DNA from: Planctomycetota bacterium
GTDB taxonomy: Bacteria > Planctomycetota > Phycisphaerae > UBA1845 > UTPLA1
Length of the DNA stretch: 64,000 nt
Direction of reading: 5' to 3'
Assembly (NCBI GenBank): GCA_016235815.1
Contig: JACRIM010000013.1
Span: 1-64,000 of the forward strand
In this document: piece by piece, positions 15,729 to 24,514 of the stretch
Numbering within the stretch: the stretch's first letter is position 1
Layout: each line of letters begins with the position of its first letter
Made by a program: the position numbers and the translations under genes
The notes under the pieces: generated by a model
Seen by the model: the letters and a program-made list of their open reading frames with translations, nothing else
What the model was told of the DNA's origin: nothing
Databases searched by the model: none

Positions 15729-17396
15729 CTTTCGTATGAAGATCCACAAGTCAGCCGTATCCACCGGCGCGGCGAAGTAATGGGCCCGCGGCTCCGGAAT
15801 GTTGCCGTATGGAGCATTGGGAACAGACACCCGGCGCTCCTCGTATTCGCCTGTCGCCAGAAGTTCATCAACATAGCCGCGAAACGCCAGTGGGAATTTC
15901 GATTGCAACAGGATGAGGTCCGGCTTCCGGCTGTTTTCGACCGGTCGATCGCCGCCGCCCGCGCCGCCGCGAATGACCAAGTCCGGTCGATGAAACATGA
16001 GCGGCAGATCCCCGTAGTTTGTCAGTACGAGGTCGCCGCTCACCGTCAGCGTGTTCACGGCATCAAGCCTCACCTGGTCGAAACTCGGAAACTCACTCGT
16101 CAATTCGTGCAACACGCCCAAAAAATCGAAACGCAGGAAAGGTCGGGTGGCCGTGCAATAATCCGGCGTTCGCTGGTCCGGCAATTCGGCGATGAACTGA
16201 ACGGGAGTTGCTCCGATGTTGGTCGCCACAAGCGCCACAAAGGCCATTCCTCCGGTGGCCCACGCCGCTACGTCACGCTGAGTGAGTTCCCGAACAAATC
16301 GAACCAGCCCCACGAGACAAATGCCGAGTGCAATCTTGGCAACCGGCATAAGGGCAACGAGATATCGAACATGCGGCAGCGGCGCGGCAATCGCCATGAT
16401 GATCGAGGCCGTCAGCATCAGAAATACGCAGCAAACAGCGAGGCGTGAACCATTCGACAACCCCGCCCGCGATCGAGTGGCCCGAATCATCAGCACCCCC
16501 CCCGCGATGATGAGTACGATGAGCGGCGCAAACCAACCGTCGAGGTACGACAAGTGCGCGATGACTCTCCCGGCAAGCGGAACGGGCGACAAAGCTCCAT
16601 CGCCGCCGACCAGCCGACGCCCGTGAATCATCACACCGGGAATCGCCAAAACACCCGCCGCCGCAGTGCCGATGCCAACGTGCCTGATATGCCGCCATGA
16701 CACATGATGAAGCCACGCAATAAATACCACACCCGGCGACATGGCCCAGAGCATCCCGAAATTGGTGTAAAACTGCGCCGCAAGCGCAACACCGAAGACC
16801 GCGGCGGTCACGACACTCGGTCGCCGCAATAATTCCAACGTCACCGCCAAGACAAACAGAACCGTGAACGCATCCAGCGCGTAATACCTGCACTGCCGGC
16901 TATGGGTGATAAACGTCGCAGAAAGTGCAAGAACCAGCGCACAGATGATCGCCGACGAAACGCATCCCGTCGCACGCCATACGACCACATAAACAAGGCT
17001 CACACACAAGACACCGCAAAGCGCGAACGGTGCCCGTGCGCCGAATGGGCTTTCGCCCACCACCTTCAAACCGGCCGCCGCCACATAGAACTGCCCCCAG
17101 GGGTGAAACGTCCACCGATAAGTTTCATCAAAGGCCCGAGCGTCCTGCTGCACGAGGTTTTCGCCTTCCTTCGCCAGCGGGATGCCATGCACCAACACGC
17201 TTCGCGCCAGAACCGCCGTCTCGCCTTCATCCTGCCACATCGCACGTGAATCAAGGCGATAGAAACAAAAAAATACGGCGATTAGCGTGACGCCCGCCAA
17301 TCCTGCCCAGGCGTTTCGTGTCAACGAAAAAACCCGACGCGGGTCGGCCGCGCCGGGTGTTGGAATGCTCCGTGATAATTGATCGGCTCGACTCAA
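15705..17396 (-). CDS. GT-C fold membrane glycosyltransferase (ArnT/PMT-like)
   Basis: A 563-residue polytopic protein with about ten hydrophobic segments and a soluble C-terminal domain of about 130 residues. The first exported loop carries MWQDEGET with acidic Asp56/Glu57, the hallmark of GT-C enzymes that transfer sugars from polyprenyl-phosphate carriers, and HSRQCRYYALDAF further on is typical of the dolichyl-phosphate-mannose/ArnT-like group. It probably glycosylates a lipid or protein outside the cytoplasmic membrane. The assigned start is a TTG at 17396; no good ribosome site is visible, so it is uncertain. The acceptor and sugar are unknown. Confidence 0.8.
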   Translation of the reverse strand: MSRADQLSRSIPTPGAADPRRVFSLTRNAWAGLAGVTLIAVFFCFYRLDSRAMWQDEGETAVLARSVLVHGIPLAKEGENLVQQDARAFDETYRWTFHPWGQFYVAAAGLKVVGESPFGARAPFALCGVLCVSLVYVVVWRATGCVSSAIICALVLALSATFITHSRQCRYYALDAFTVLFVLAVTLELLRRPSVVTAAVFGVALAAQFYTNFGMLWAMSPGVVFIAWLHHVSWRHIRHVGIGTAAAGVLAIPGVMIHGRRLVGGDGALSPVPLAGRVIAHLSYLDGWFAPLIVLIIAGGVLMIRATRSRAGLSNGSRLAVCCVFLMLTASIIMAIAAPLPHVRYLVALMPVAKIALGICLVGLVRFVRELTQRDVAAWATGGMAFVALVATNIGATPVQFIAELPDQRTPDYCTATRPFLRFDFLGVLHELTSEFPSFDQVRLDAVNTLTVSGDLVLTNYGDLPLMFHRPDLVIRGGAGGGDRPVENSRKPDLILLQSKFPLAFRGYVDELLATGEYEERRVSVPNAPYGNIPEPRAHYFAAPVDTADLWIFIRKKTPAASM

Positions 17397-17437
17397 CTCG
17401 CATCACCATCGGCGAGCGCCGAAGCCGACAACTCGCG

Positions 17438-18112
17438 TCAAAACTTAACCTTCGGCGCCTCCTTGGCCTCTTCACCGGCCTGGAAGTACTCGGCCGGCTT
17501 TACGCCCGTCCAGCTTGCGTAAAGGCTTCCGGGGAAGGCGCGAATGTACTCGTTCAGGCTCTTCGCGCTGTCATTGTACTTCTTTCGCATCTCGCCGATA
17601 CGGTTCTCAGTGCCTTCAAGCGTGACCTGCAAATCTCGGAAGTTCTGATTCGATTTCAGCTCCGGGTAACGTTCCTGAATCACGAGCAGCCGCGAGAGAA
17701 AACCATCCAGCGCGCCGGCCGCCTTGGCTTTCTCGCCGACGCTGGCCGCGCCGGTGTAATTCGCCCGGGCATCCGCAATGCCCTGCAGCAGGTCCTTCTC
17801 CTGCTTGGCATAGCCCTTGACCGTTTCGACGATATTCGGAATCAGATCGAAACGGCGCTTCAGCACGACTTCCACGTCGGCCCACGCGCTCTTGACCGCC
17901 TCGTCCTTCGTGATCGTGCCGCGATAGCCGCTGTAGGCACAGCCGCCCATCAGCACCGCGCCGCCAAGAATGGCGACAAAGACAAACAACAGGACTTTCG
18001 ACGCACTCATACCGCTACCTCCCGATGGAACCAGGCCTGCGCCACAGCCGGCGCAGAACCTGGCTCCGCTTGTGTTCATATCTCCGCATTTCGCACAACG
18101 AATCTGGCTCAT
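17438..18112 (-). CDS. lemA: LemA-family protein with N-terminal zinc ribbon
   Basis: A 224-residue protein. Residues 6-23 form a CxxC...CxxC zinc ribbon (CAKC and CAGC), followed by one membrane segment at about 38-58 and a long helical LemA domain (RRFDLIPNIVETVKGYAK, then the conserved RYPELKSNQNFRDLQ). LemA proteins of unknown biochemical role often accompany TPM proteins, as here: the TPM gene ends 75 bases upstream. A GAGAGGCAACC leader precedes the ATG. The zinc ribbon on LemA is an accessory feature found in some bacteria and suggests an added interaction domain. Confidence 0.9.
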   Translation of the reverse strand: MSQIRCAKCGDMNTSGARFCAGCGAGLVPSGGSGMSASKVLLFVFVAILGGAVLMGGCAYSGYRGTITKDEAVKSAWADVEVVLKRRFDLIPNIVETVKGYAKQEKDLLQGIADARANYTGAASVGEKAKAAGALDGFLSRLLVIQERYPELKSNQNFRDLQVTLEGTENRIGEMRKKYNDSAKSLNEYIRAFPGSLYASWTGVKPAEYFQAGEEAKEAPKVKF

Positions 18113-18187
18113 GGTTGCCTCTCGTCTCGTATTGGGAACGTAGCGCTGTTTCTTGCAAAACGCCCGTTCTAAAGTTTGCCAATTTTT

Positions 18188-19015
18188 CTACCAACTGCCG
18201 CCCGACCCGCCGCCGCCAAACGAACCGCCGCCACCGCCGCCAAAGCCACCGCCGCCGCCCCAGCTCGATCCGCCGGACCAACCGCCCCCGCGCGAGCCTC
18301 GGCTCATGTTGCTGATCATGCTGGCCACGATCAACGCATCGCCCAACCCGCCGCCCCAGCGGCTGTAATAGCGACGCCGATTACGCGTAATCGACCCGCC
18401 CACAACGCCCGCAATTATGATGAACACGACGAACATGGTGAAGCAGGCACTCAACCCCCCGCCTTGGCCCCTCTTCCCTCGCCCTTGTGTCGGAATACTA
18501 ACGTTCGGCGCGCCGCTCAATTGCACCTGGTATTTGCCTGCGATCGCCTGCGCCATCGCCACCGTGCCCAGCATAATGCCCTGTGAGTAATCGCCCTTTC
18601 GAAAATATGGCGCAAAGTACGATTGCGCTATTCGATCTGTAAGCAGATCGGGCAACACATCCTCAATGCCATCCCCCGTTACGATCCGCCACTTCCGATC
18701 CTTCACCGCAACAGTGACCAGGCAGCCGTTGTTCTTGTCCTTCGCGCCCAGTCGCCACTTCCGCGCAGTCTCAATGGACAGCGTGTATAAATCGCGCCCG
18801 CCCGCCGTCTCCATCGTCCACACTTTGAGCTGTGCGCCTGACTTTTGCTCCAACTCAAGCAGCCACGCGTTCAACTTGGACTCCGTGGCATCGTCGATAA
18901 CACCCGCGGCATCAATGACGCCCGTCCGGGGAGTGTCATCAGCGCAGACGGCTTGCGCACCCACTGACGCCACCGTCACAACGGCAATAATGATTAATTC
19001 CTGCGCACGCTTCAT
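18188..19015 (-). CDS. TPM-domain exported protein (YgcG family)
   Basis: A 275-residue protein with a signal peptide (residues 1-25, cleaved near AVCAD), a TPM domain (about 30-170: VIDAAGVIDDATESKLNA, then KNNGCLVTVAVKDRKWRI and GKGI-like GDGIEDVLPD), one membrane helix (CFTMFVVFIIIAGVVGG) and a glycine/serine tail ending GGSGGSW. This architecture is standard for YgcG/TPM proteins, some of which have acid-phosphatase activity or help membrane-protein maintenance. It starts 3 bases after the upstream gene's stop, so translation is probably coupled. It pairs with LemA downstream. Confidence 0.9.
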   Translation of the reverse strand: MKRAQELIIIAVVTVASVGAQAVCADDTPRTGVIDAAGVIDDATESKLNAWLLELEQKSGAQLKVWTMETAGGRDLYTLSIETARKWRLGAKDKNNGCLVTVAVKDRKWRIVTGDGIEDVLPDLLTDRIAQSYFAPYFRKGDYSQGIMLGTVAMAQAIAGKYQVQLSGAPNVSIPTQGRGKRGQGGGLSACFTMFVVFIIIAGVVGGSITRNRRRYYSRWGGGLGDALIVASMISNMSRGSRGGGWSGGSSWGGGGGFGGGGGGSFGGGGSGGSW

Positions 19016-19018
19016 TCG

Positions 19019-19747
19019 TTACTCACCATTCGCCGCCGCAGCCAGCGCCTCGGCATCCTCATTCAATGCGACAAGCTCGTTCCAGCCGTGATCCCCCCCC
19101 GTTCGAACCGCACCGGCCACACCCGAAAGGGAACGGCCGGTCAATTGCCCGCATTGCGAAATCACCGAGTCCGCAGTGTGAAACTCGCGCTTGCCGTTTA
19201 GCCACAGAAAGCCCCGCATGGCCCGCAGGAGGTGCCGCCCGATGTCAACTTCCAACGCCTCCAATACTTCAGTCCGGCCGCCCGACGACAACAATCCCTG
19301 CCGAATTCGCAGGAGCACCCGCTTGAATTCCCGTTCGCACTGCAATCGCACATGCGTATCGGCGAATGTCAGATCGTTGAAAAAGTCCTTCCCCTTCGCC
19401 GTGACATGCCGCTGGTGAATCTCCAACAGCTCAAGCGGAAACGTGTCCAGCGATGCCGCGATGTACTCCGGCGTCATCAGAAGCGGCGCGGAAAACCCTC
19501 GCCGGCCCAATTCCGCTCCGTGCTCCGCCAATCGTCGAACCAGAGGCAACTCGACGCGCGTCAAAACCGCCACCGTGTCGATTCCCTCATCATCCCCACC
19601 GGCCCGATCATCCAATGCCGCCCCAAAGACCGTCAGTCCCAGGAACCCGTCGCCATAGATTTCGGTCAACAGCCCGGCCAGATGATCCACCGGCCCGCGT
19701 AACCGGGGCGAAATACTCTGTCCTACCTGTATTACTGTGGCACTCAT
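19019..19747 (-). CDS. Nucleotidyltransferase-like protein of unknown role
   Basis: A 242-residue cytoplasmic protein. The ATG at 19747 is chosen because GAGGGAAACTCC precedes it. The N-terminal part (LTEIYGDGFLGLTVFGAALDD) looks like the core strand-helix of a nucleotidyltransferase fold (usually LFGSxxR), but I cannot see the paired catalytic aspartates clearly. The rest is helical (GLLSSGGRTEVLEALEVDIG). It is first in the operon with TPM and LemA. It might be an inactive nucleotidyltransferase-fold protein; that reading is tentative. Confidence 0.55.
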   Translation of the reverse strand: MSATVIQVGQSISPRLRGPVDHLAGLLTEIYGDGFLGLTVFGAALDDRAGGDDEGIDTVAVLTRVELPLVRRLAEHGAELGRRGFSAPLLMTPEYIAASLDTFPLELLEIHQRHVTAKGKDFFNDLTFADTHVRLQCEREFKRVLLRIRQGLLSSGGRTEVLEALEVDIGRHLLRAMRGFLWLNGKREFHTADSVISQCGQLTGRSLSGVAGAVRTGGDHGWNELVALNEDAEALAAAANGE

Positions 19748-19904
19748 GGAGTTTCCCTCGCTCAGCGCAATCAATTCGGCGCTCTGTAAGCATAAGGATG
19801 TTTCGCTCCCCCGGCCATTACACAACGCCGTAATCTTTCTAACCGGGTCAGGTCAAAATACGACGCTTTTGACAACTCCTCCAATTTGCGTTGCGCTCTC
19901 GCCG

Positions 19905-21266
19905 ATGGACCTCTTCGCCGAGAACCGCCGCAAAGCCATGGAGCGCGTGCAGCCGCTCGCCGTGCGCATGCGCCCGCGCACGCTCGACGAGTTCTGCGGA
20001 CAACACCACTTCCTCGGCCCCGGCAAATTGCTTCGCCGCCTCCTCGAAGCTGACCGCCTCACCAGCGCCATCTTCTACGGTCCGCCCGGCACCGGAAAAA
20101 CGACGCTCGCGCAAATCATCGCCGGCTATACCAAGGCCGCCTTTGAATCCGTCAATGCCGCGACCATCGGCGTCAAGGATGTTCGCGAAATCCTGGCCCG
20201 CGCCAAGGATCGTCTCGCCGACGACGGCCAGCGCACCGTTCTATTCCTGGATGAAATCCACCGCTTCAACCGTGCTCAGCAGGATGTGCTGCTTGGCGAT
20301 GTGGAGGACGGCATCGTCATCCTCATCGGCGCGACCACGGAGAATCCGTTCTTCAGCGTAAACGCCCCGCTTGTCTCACGCAGCCAGATCTTTCAATTCG
20401 AGCCACTCAGCGAAGACGATGTACAGGCCCTCATCCGTCGCGCCCTGGTCGACGAAGAACGCGGCCTCGGCAAGCACCGTGCCACCATCACCGACGAGGC
20501 GTGCGCCTTTCTCGCCACCACCAGCGACGGCGACGCCCGCCGCGCCCTGACCGCCGTCGAAGTCGCCGTACTCTCAAACTCCAATCCGAGCCGCACCCCC
20601 GACAATCCGAGCCGCGACCATGAGGGAGCGGGTTCACTCATTATCACCCTCGACGTAGCCCAGGACTCCATCCAGCGGAAAGCCATCGTCTACGACGGCA
20701 CCGGCGACCAGCACTACGACGCCGCCAGCGCATTCATCAAATCCATGCGCGGCAGCGACCCCGACGCCGTCGTCTACTGGCTCGCACGAATGCTCGAGGC
20801 CGGCGAAGACCCGCGCTTCATCGCCCGACGCGTCGCCATCTGCGCCGCCGAAGACGTCGGCAACGCCGACCCACAGGCCCTGATTCTCGCCAACGCCGCC
20901 GCACAGATCACCATGTTCATCGGCATGCCCGAGTGCCAGTTGCCCCTCGCCCAAGCCGCGATCTACATCGCCTGTGCCCCCAAGAGCAATGCGTCTGCTG
21001 TCGCCATCTGGGCCGCCGCCAGTGACGTAAAGAAAGGCCGCACGATCCCAGTGCCGCGCCACTTGAAAGACACGCACTACCAAGGCGCCAAGCGCCTCGG
21101 CAGCGGCGAAGGCTACCAATATGCCCACGACTTCGAAGACGGCATGGTCGGCCAGGACTACCTCGGCGTGGACAAAACCTACTACATGCCCACTGACCGC
21201 GGCCACGAAAAATCAATGGCCGACTACTTGGAAAAATTCAAAACGCTACGCACCGAAAAGAAATGA
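19905..21266 (+). CDS. rarA: Replication-associated recombination protein A (AAA+ ATPase)
   Basis: A 453-residue RarA/MgsA (WRNIP1 family) ATPase acting at stalled replication forks. MDLFAENR at 19905 is the natural start; the frame extends 56 codons upstream without family similarity. Walker A GPPGTGKT is at 59-66, Walker B FLDEIHRF around 114-121, sensor-1 GATTENPFF at 142-150 and the tetramerisation region at the C-terminus (ASDVKKGRTIPVPRHLKD). An insertion of about 20 residues (SNPSRTPDNPSRDHEGAG, about 226-243) interrupts the lid region and looks foreign. The gene is divergent from the TPM/LemA operon. Confidence 0.95.
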   Translation: MDLFAENRRKAMERVQPLAVRMRPRTLDEFCGQHHFLGPGKLLRRLLEADRLTSAIFYGPPGTGKTTLAQIIAGYTKAAFESVNAATIGVKDVREILARAKDRLADDGQRTVLFLDEIHRFNRAQQDVLLGDVEDGIVILIGATTENPFFSVNAPLVSRSQIFQFEPLSEDDVQALIRRALVDEERGLGKHRATITDEACAFLATTSDGDARRALTAVEVAVLSNSNPSRTPDNPSRDHEGAGSLIITLDVAQDSIQRKAIVYDGTGDQHYDAASAFIKSMRGSDPDAVVYWLARMLEAGEDPRFIARRVAICAAEDVGNADPQALILANAAAQITMFIGMPECQLPLAQAAIYIACAPKSNASAVAIWAAASDVKKGRTIPVPRHLKDTHYQGAKRLGSGEGYQYAHDFEDGMVGQDYLGVDKTYYMPTDRGHEKSMADYLEKFKTLRTEKK

Positions 21267-21272
21267 TGGGTG

Positions 21273-21299
21273 GCATGGGTCAACTCCGTTGACCCGTGC
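21273..21299. terminator. Hairpin between rarA and the convergent lipoprotein gene
   Basis: GCATGGGTCAAC (21273-21284) pairs with GTTGACCCGTGC (21288-21299) around a 3-base loop, with one wobble pair. It lies just after the rarA stop. There is no T run, so it may be a repeat-type palindrome or an mRNA-end stabiliser rather than a classic terminator. Confidence 0.45.
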
Positions 21300-21379
21300 A
21301 GTAGGGATGCAGGCACCATTAGTGACTTGGCTGCAGAACGTTTAGATCGTTCGTCGCCCTTAACCCGACGATTCTCACC

Positions 21380-22630
21380 TCAAGGCTCCGGCTCCGGCGT
21401 CTCCTCATCCACAATCTCACGAAACGCAGGCGACGGGACCGGCGGCGCGGGCTTCGCTGCCGCCTGCTGCACGGGCCTCGTGTCATTTGATGTCTGCGTG
21501 CGAATCCACCCCATGATCAGGTAATCCGCGCTCAGTTTGCCTTTGATAAGGCTCGCTTCGTAATCAATGCTCATCGTCGAGAGGCCCATCTCATCGACCA
21601 GTTTCTGCGTCTGCTCAGGCAGCAGGATGTCGAAATAACCCTTCTCTTTGAGAATCGCCGCGAGGTGGTCCGCCGTCTCACGGCCCAGCGTCGTTGCCCG
21701 ACGCCGATCCTTCGCATCACCAAACGGCAGAATCGCAATCCGCGGATTGCGCGACCGGTCAGCCCGCACCGATATCGCATCGGCCACCTGCTCCGCAAGG
21801 CGCTTCGCCGACGATGGGTCGGCCGTCATTTCCGGGATCGATTCGCCTTTGCCAGCACGAACATCGACCAGCTTCGCTCGAATCGCCGACGCTGACACCG
21901 ACAGCGCCGTCGAATATGTCCGGCCGCTCACGCCGTTCACATACTTTCGAACCTGCTGCTCCACATCCGATAGCGACGCGACGGAAAGCTCCTGCGCGAC
22001 GACATTTCCATTTCGATCGAGGATGAAACGCGCCGGCAAGTCGTAACTCCAGTTTGGCGCGAGCCACTCCCGAATGCCCGCCTTCGCGGACTCAGGAATT
22101 ACCACACACGGGAAATTCGCGTTCGATGCATGGAGCATCGGCACGATCACACTGCCCCATTTCTCCTCAGGGTCGAGGCAGCACCCGATCACCTGGAACC
22201 CCTCGTCGTCCAGGTCGTCCTGCAGCCGCGCGAGCATCGTCATCTCCTCGCGCGTGCGCCGCGACCACGACGCCCAGAAATCAATCAGGATCACCCGATG
22301 CCGAAATCGCGCCGCAAACTCTTTGAGATCGCGCGCATTGAGCACCGGCGGGATGTCAGGATACCGATAGGCAAACGTCGCAGGCTGCGGCGAAGAAGAT
22401 GGAGCCTTCCCCTGCGTGTGCCATGAATTCTCCAGCGGATACCCATCCGACGTACAGCCGCCGGAAAGTATCAACGCGCCCATCGCCCCCACCACGATGA
22501 GCATGAACGCAAACACCGGCACCTTTTTAACAAGGCGCCCCGGCGTTTCGCCAGTTCGGTTTTTCGACGTTTCGACGTTTCGAAGTTTCGAAGTTTCGAC
22601 GTGTTGTTTCGATCGCGCAGACGTGATCAT
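21380..22630 (-). CDS. Lipoprotein with cysteine-less thioredoxin domain and FlgO-like domain
   Basis: A 416-residue protein. GGAGGT lies 6 bases before the ATG at 22630, so the unusual 36-residue N-terminus (VETSKLRNVETSK) is translated before the lipoprotein signal (LSGGC, Cys about 59). Residues about 85-225 are TlpA-like: VILIDFWASW followed by SRRT where active thioredoxins have CxxC, so both redox cysteines are replaced. The C-terminal half (SRNPRIAILPFGDAKDRR, then a DYLIMGWI segment) resembles the CsgG/FlgO fold of envelope assembly proteins. It shares a strand and probably a promoter with the coiled membrane protein upstream. Likely a structural rather than redox role. Confidence 0.7.
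   Translation of the reverse strand: MITSARSKQHVETSKLRNVETSKNRTGETPGRLVKKVPVFAFMLIVVGAMGALILSGGCTSDGYPLENSWHTQGKAPSSSPQPATFAYRYPDIPPVLNARDLKEFAARFRHRVILIDFWASWSRRTREEMTMLARLQDDLDDEGFQVIGCCLDPEEKWGSVIVPMLHASNANFPCVVIPESAKAGIREWLAPNWSYDLPARFILDRNGNVVAQELSVASLSDVEQQVRKYVNGVSGRTYSTALSVSASAIRAKLVDVRAGKGESIPEMTADPSSAKRLAEQVADAISVRADRSRNPRIAILPFGDAKDRRRATTLGRETADHLAAILKEKGYFDILLPEQTQKLVDEMGLSTMSIDYEASLIKGKLSADYLIMGWIRTQTSNDTRPVQQAAAKPAPPVPSPAFREIVDEETPEPEP
22562..22601. repeat. Five tandem TTTCGAMG octamers inside a coding region
   Basis: Five consecutive 8-base units (TTTCGACG twice, TTTCGAAG twice, TTTCGACG). Because 24 bases is 8 codons, the array encodes the repeating VETSKLRN/VETSK in the N-terminal extension of the leftward lipoprotein. 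A related array lies at 59004-59035. Confidence 0.8.
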
Positions 22631-22691
22631 CCGTGACCTCCGTTCGTCCGTATCGTTCGTAGTGTACTCTATCTAACGGCACGGGTGGCGA

Positions 22692-23726
22692 TCAAGCTTG
22701 TGCCATGGCCGACTCCAGCGGCGATTCTTGCGCCCGCTTCACCAAGACATGCATCCGCTCGCGTACCTCCTGTGCCATGCGGGAGTTAGGAAATTCCGCC
22801 ACGATCTCTTTTCCAACCTCCAGCGCGCCGGGCCAGTTCCCTTCAGACACCGCCAGCGAGAACTGAACCCCCATGTTGTGCAGCTTCGCCCGGAAGACGC
22901 CGCGAGCGCTTTCTTCCAACGCCGCCGCCTCGTTGGGCGTCAAATATTGATCCAGCTCCTTGAGCAGCGCGATCCCCCGATCGACCTCGTTCCGCTGCAC
23001 CGACTCATCCCACTCTTTCAGGAGCCTGCGCTTCTGCACATCCCGCGCCTGGCCAAATGCCTTCGGCAGCCCGCGCACCTCGGTGTTGTTTGGATACTGG
23101 GCCAAAAGCCGATCCATGTCGCGCCGCGCCGCGTCCCAATGTTGGGCCTCAAGGTGCACATGAACCCGCTGAACAGCCTCGTGTACCTTTTCATCTTGTT
23201 CGCGCGTATGAGACTGGTCCACCTCTTCGCGCAGCCGGGCCGCCTCATTCTTATAGCCGTGCCGCGATGCCAGTTGCTCGACCAGCGCATTCGCCGCCTC
23301 GTAATCCCCCTTGATAATCTCTTCGTTAATCGCCAGGCGCAGGGCGTTCCGCTCTTTCACGCGATGCGTGATCGACCGGGCCATGTCTGACAGAACCGAA
23401 TTCTCAGAAATGACATTGAGCTGCCGCGTATGTTCCTGAACATTCGCCTGCAAATCGCGCAACACGTCATACATCCGAAACGTGCTCGCCTCAATCTTCA
23501 GGACAAGATCAATCAGGCTCCACAGGAAAATTACCGCCGACGCCGTAAGCAGCCCCCCGCCCAGTATCGTCAGCCCTGCCACCACCTGACCTGTCCCGCC
23601 GCCGGTCTTACCCACCAACGTAAGAACACCCACTCCCGCCAGCGCAATCAGGCCCAGCGAACCGAGCCATCGCCCAACGAGCGAGCGTCGTCGAATGTGA
23701 TCAAATCGTTGCGGTACGTCGGCCAT
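22692..23726 (-). CDS. Membrane protein with long coiled/TPR-like region
   Basis: A 344-residue protein of unknown function. Two membrane segments at about 22-42 and 48-75 (LTILGGGLLTASAVIFLW) are followed by a long charged helical region with coiled-coil character at about 85-200 and TPR-like helical pairs toward the end (NWPGALEVGKEIVAEFPNS). The architecture suggests a cytoplasmic protein-interaction arm anchored in the membrane. A good promoter (23788-23816) lies 62 bases upstream and the thioredoxin-fold lipoprotein follows, so they probably form a two-gene unit. Confidence 0.65.
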   Translation of the reverse strand: MADVPQRFDHIRRRSLVGRWLGSLGLIALAGVGVLTLVGKTGGGTGQVVAGLTILGGGLLTASAVIFLWSLIDLVLKIEASTFRMYDVLRDLQANVQEHTRQLNVISENSVLSDMARSITHRVKERNALRLAINEEIIKGDYEAANALVEQLASRHGYKNEAARLREEVDQSHTREQDEKVHEAVQRVHVHLEAQHWDAARRDMDRLLAQYPNNTEVRGLPKAFGQARDVQKRRLLKEWDESVQRNEVDRGIALLKELDQYLTPNEAAALEESARGVFRAKLHNMGVQFSLAVSEGNWPGALEVGKEIVAEFPNSRMAQEVRERMHVLVKRAQESPLESAMAQA

Positions 23727-23787
23727 GGGGCACTCTACTATTATTCAACGGCGGACGTGGCGTAGTTTGGCAGCCGAATCTACTAAG

Positions 23788-23816
23788 AGTCTACGCCTCC
23801 GCCAAGGGTCTGTCAA
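23788..23816 (-). promoter_or_regulatory. Sigma70-like promoter
   Basis: On the minus strand TTGACA (23811-23816) is separated by 17 bases from TAGACT (23788-23793). The -35 is a perfect consensus match. It would drive the coiled membrane protein and the lipoprotein after it. Confidence 0.65.
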
Positions 23817-23901
23817 TCATAAACAGCTGTAACGTTCGGTGAAATAACAACGTACGTGCGAAGAGGGACTTGCAAATCGGGCCTTCGGGTCGAAAAAAAA
23901 T

Positions 23902-24090
23902 CTAATCCTGATCGCCGGAAACCTCAGGAAGCTCCGCTCGCATCGGTGCGACCGATTGCATCTGAACCAAAGCGGCCTCCTTGAGGGCATGGTGGACCGC
24001 CGCCTGTCGGGCTCCGGAAAGGAGCCGCAGAAATGTAAAGCCCGCCAATGCCAGCGAGCCAGCCACAATTATCAGATCAACATCCACCAT
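23902..24090 (-). CDS. Small single-pass membrane protein
   Basis: A 62-residue protein from the ATG at 24090: an acidic N-terminus (MVDVD), one hydrophobic helix (LIIVAGSLALAGFTFLRLL), then a basic-to-acidic cytoplasmic tail. It lies 34 bases after the lipoprotein gene on the same strand, at the end of the rhomboid/ThiF run. No family recognised. A longer frame to 24186 adds an arginine-rich N-terminus that overlaps the upstream gene and is less likely. Confidence 0.5.
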   Translation of the reverse strand: MVDVDLIIVAGSLALAGFTFLRLLSGARQAAVHHALKEAALVQMQSVAPMRAELPEVSGDQD

Positions 24091-24124
24091 GGAAAACTCA
24101 TCATTGGCGTTCGCGCGTGCGCCA

Positions 24125-24514
24125 TCAATGTTGACCGGCCCCCTGCTCACCGAACTGCGTCGAACCGCCGGTCGGCGCCAGCACAATGTTGTACTGCTGC
24201 AAAAACTCGGACTCGCCCATCATAATCGTGTAATACCCGTTCTTCGACAAACGAATGCGGCCGCCGCCGTTGATCTTCTCCTTGATGATCCACCACCGCC
24301 CGTTACCGTCCGTGCTGCCGAGATTCTTCCACGACCCGTCTGTTTGCTGTTGCTCGATGCGCACATTGTTGATGGAGAACGCCCCTTCGCGATCGCTGAT
24401 CTGCCCCATGTGTACGTATTCCTGGCACGCCGGAACGCCCATCGCCCCGACCACCATCGCCCCTGCCATCCACACCCGCATTCCGATTCGCCGCGTTCTC
24501 ATAATTTCACTCAT
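24125..24514 (-). CDS. Small putative lipoprotein
   Basis: A 129-residue exported protein. A signal peptide with lipobox GVPAC places the lipid at Cys30. The mature part contains VRIEQQQTDGSWKNLGSTDG and KINGGGRIRLSKNGYYTI, a compact beta-rich domain that I do not recognise. The ATG follows directly after the stop of the ThiF-like gene, so translation is probably coupled, although the functions seem unrelated. Confidence 0.65.
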   Translation of the reverse strand: MSEIMRTRRIGMRVWMAGAMVVGAMGVPACQEYVHMGQISDREGAFSINNVRIEQQQTDGSWKNLGSTDGNGRWWIIKEKINGGGRIRLSKNGYYTIMMGESEFLQQYNIVLAPTGGSTQFGEQGAGQH

